Part shown: positions 63,015-64,000 of the stretch, in pieces
Position numbering within the stretch: the stretch's first letter is position 1
How the letters are laid out: each line of letters opens with the position of its first letter
Source: CALKZN01 sp964633815
GTDB lineage: Bacteria; Pseudomonadota; Gammaproteobacteria; Arenicellales; Arenicellaceae
Direction: 5' to 3'
Assembly: GCA_964633815.1 (NCBI GenBank)
Contig: CAZWHW010000007.1
Location: 1-64,000 of the forward strand
DNA: 64,000 nucleotides
Translations under genes and position numbers: made by a program
The notes under the pieces: generated by a model
Told to the model about the DNA's origin: nothing
What the model saw: the letters and a program-made list of their open reading frames with translations, nothing else
Databases searched by the model: none

Positions 63015-64000
63015 TTGGATAAACGACTCAATCAATTATCATCTTGGCTATCAAATAATCTTGGATTGACGATAATCTCTATAGAACCCGCTTCTGCTGA
63101 TGCCAGCTTCCGGCGATATTTTCGTGTTCATATAGAAAACAAAGGCCAAACTTCGTTATCAAATATCTTTATTGTGATGGATTCTCCTCCCGAACATGAA
63201 GATAACGCCTTATTTATCCGTTGCACAACCGAACTAGCTAAGTGTGGCGTGCATGTGCCAACGATATACGCACAAGATTTATCGCAAGGTTTTTTAGCCA
63301 TTAGTGATCTTGGAACAGAAGTTTATCAATCGGCTTTAAACTCTAAAACCGCTGATGCTTTATATGCGGATGCGATGGACTCTTTACTTAAAATACAATC
63401 AAAATTCCAATCAAAATCAATTGAAGTTTATAGTGCAGAGAAGCTAAATTCAGAAATTCAACTATTTAATGATTGGTACATTCAACGCTATCACAATACA
63501 GAGTTAGATAACATCGAGTTACAAGTTCTCAATACGATTTCTGAGTTGTTAATAAAAAGTGCTATAGAGCAACCACAGGTTTTAGTCCATCGCGATTTTC
63601 ACTGTCGCAATTTGCTCGTGACTAAAAAAAATAACCCCGGCATCATCGATTATCAAGACATGGTGATCGGACCAATCACCTATGACCTTGTTTCACTATA
63701 CAAGGACTGCTATATCGAATGGCCCAAACAACAAGTCAAAACATGGAATTTAGAATTTCAAAAACAATCCCAACTTGCTGGAATCCACAACCACACCAAC
63801 CCAGACCAATGGCATCAATGGTTTGACTTTATGGGCGTGCAACGCCACCTTAAAGTATTAGGAATTTTTTCACGCCTATCTTATCGTGATGGTAAAGATC
63901 AATATTTGCCCGACATGCCGTTAACATACAAATATTTGCTAGAAACTTGTCAAGAATATGATGATCTAGCACCATTGGCAGAAATTTTACTGAAATATCC
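63015..64000 (+). CDS. amgK: Sugar-1-kinase of the AmgK family (3' end outside window)
   Basis: Aminoglycoside-phosphotransferase-fold kinase that phosphorylates N-acetylmuramate or N-acetylglucosamine in peptidoglycan recycling. The frame from TTG at 63015 has at least 328 codons, ADASFRRYFRV at the start, LAISDLGTEVY, the catalytic loop LVHRDFHCRNLLV and IIDYQDMVIGPITYDLVSL. It is cut at 64000 near the end of the family length. The TTG start is inferred; upstream is only ATT and a stop. Divergent from lptD, as in Pseudomonas. Confidence 0.88.
   Translation, partial: MDKRLNQLSSWLSNNLGLTIISIEPASADASFRRYFRVHIENKGQTSLSNIFIVMDSPPEHEDNALFIRCTTELAKCGVHVPTIYAQDLSQGFLAISDLGTEVYQSALNSKTADALYADAMDSLLKIQSKFQSKSIEVYSAEKLNSEIQLFNDWYIQRYHNTELDNIELQVLNTISELLIKSAIEQPQVLVHRDFHCRNLLVTKKNNPGIIDYQDMVIGPITYDLVSLYKDCYIEWPKQQVKTWNLEFQKQSQLAGIHNHTNPDQWHQWFDFMGVQRHLKVLGIFSRLSYRDGKDQYLPDMPLTYKYLLETCQEYDDLAPLAEILLKY

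Noticed and set aside
1..64000. CRISPR arrays, rRNA genes, prophage or restriction/defence systems
   Set aside because: I saw no regularly spaced repeats, no rRNA-like sequence, and no phage or defence genes on either strand.

Overview
The window is about 64 kb of chromosome from a gammaproteobacterium with AT-rich DNA (roughly 38-40% G+C by eye). Gene content (PilT/PilU, MetX-MetW, LolA, LptD-SurA, DksA, AmgK, TtcA, Pst/Pho) and neighbourhoods such as pilT-yggS-proC-yggT-metXW and amgK/lptD-surA are typical of free-living, probably aquatic or marine, gammaproteobacteria. I cannot name a genus. One run of 100 Ns flanked by identical 55-bp ends shows that this is a draft or scaffolded assembly.

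Layout. 0-2.3 kb: twitching ATPases pilU and pilT. 2.5-6.6 kb: yggS, proC, yggT, metX, metW on the plus strand. 6.6-13.5 kb: lipoprotein aminopeptidase, acpH, two EamA transporters around a DUF1223 gene, ung, trmJ and a two-domain thioredoxin/glutaredoxin protein. 13.7-17.4 kb: small unknown genes and hisB-hisH-hisA-hisF. 17.6-24.2 kb: a YeiH-type exporter, sucCD, dacB, a cold-shock gene, a haem-binding DUF3365-HAMP sensor with an apparent 5' frameshift, and tRNA-Ser(UGA). 24.3-29.0 kb: serS, crcB, lolA, ftsK. 29.2-35.8 kb: aminotransferase, trxB, smr, a DoxX gene split by an in-frame TGA, two divergent msrA genes, a small DksA-like gene, ttcA, DUF1244. 36-38.1 kb: phoB-phoR. 38.4-40.5 kb: two unknown small envelope proteins around a TSUP exporter.

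40.5-47.7 kb is a malonate uptake and catabolism locus: a TRAP transporter (dctP, dctQ, dctM), malonyl-CoA decarboxylase, malonyl-CoA synthetase, a divergent GntR regulator and a thioesterase-fold protein. 47.9-49.1 kb is a small foreign-looking island with integron attC-like ends around a YbjQ-like gene, followed by a GC-rich orphan gene.

49.2-57.4 kb is a phosphate/arsenate block: pstS-pstC-pstA-pstB-phoU, then arsJ with its partner GAPDH. Good Pho-box repeats (7-mers spaced 11 bp) lie before phoB, pstS and the gapdh-arsJ operon. This suggests that phosphate starvation induces both high-affinity uptake and export of the arsenate that enters with it. 57.5-64 kb: a repetitive alanine-rich lipoprotein, dksA, surA, lptD and the start of amgK, cut by the window edge.
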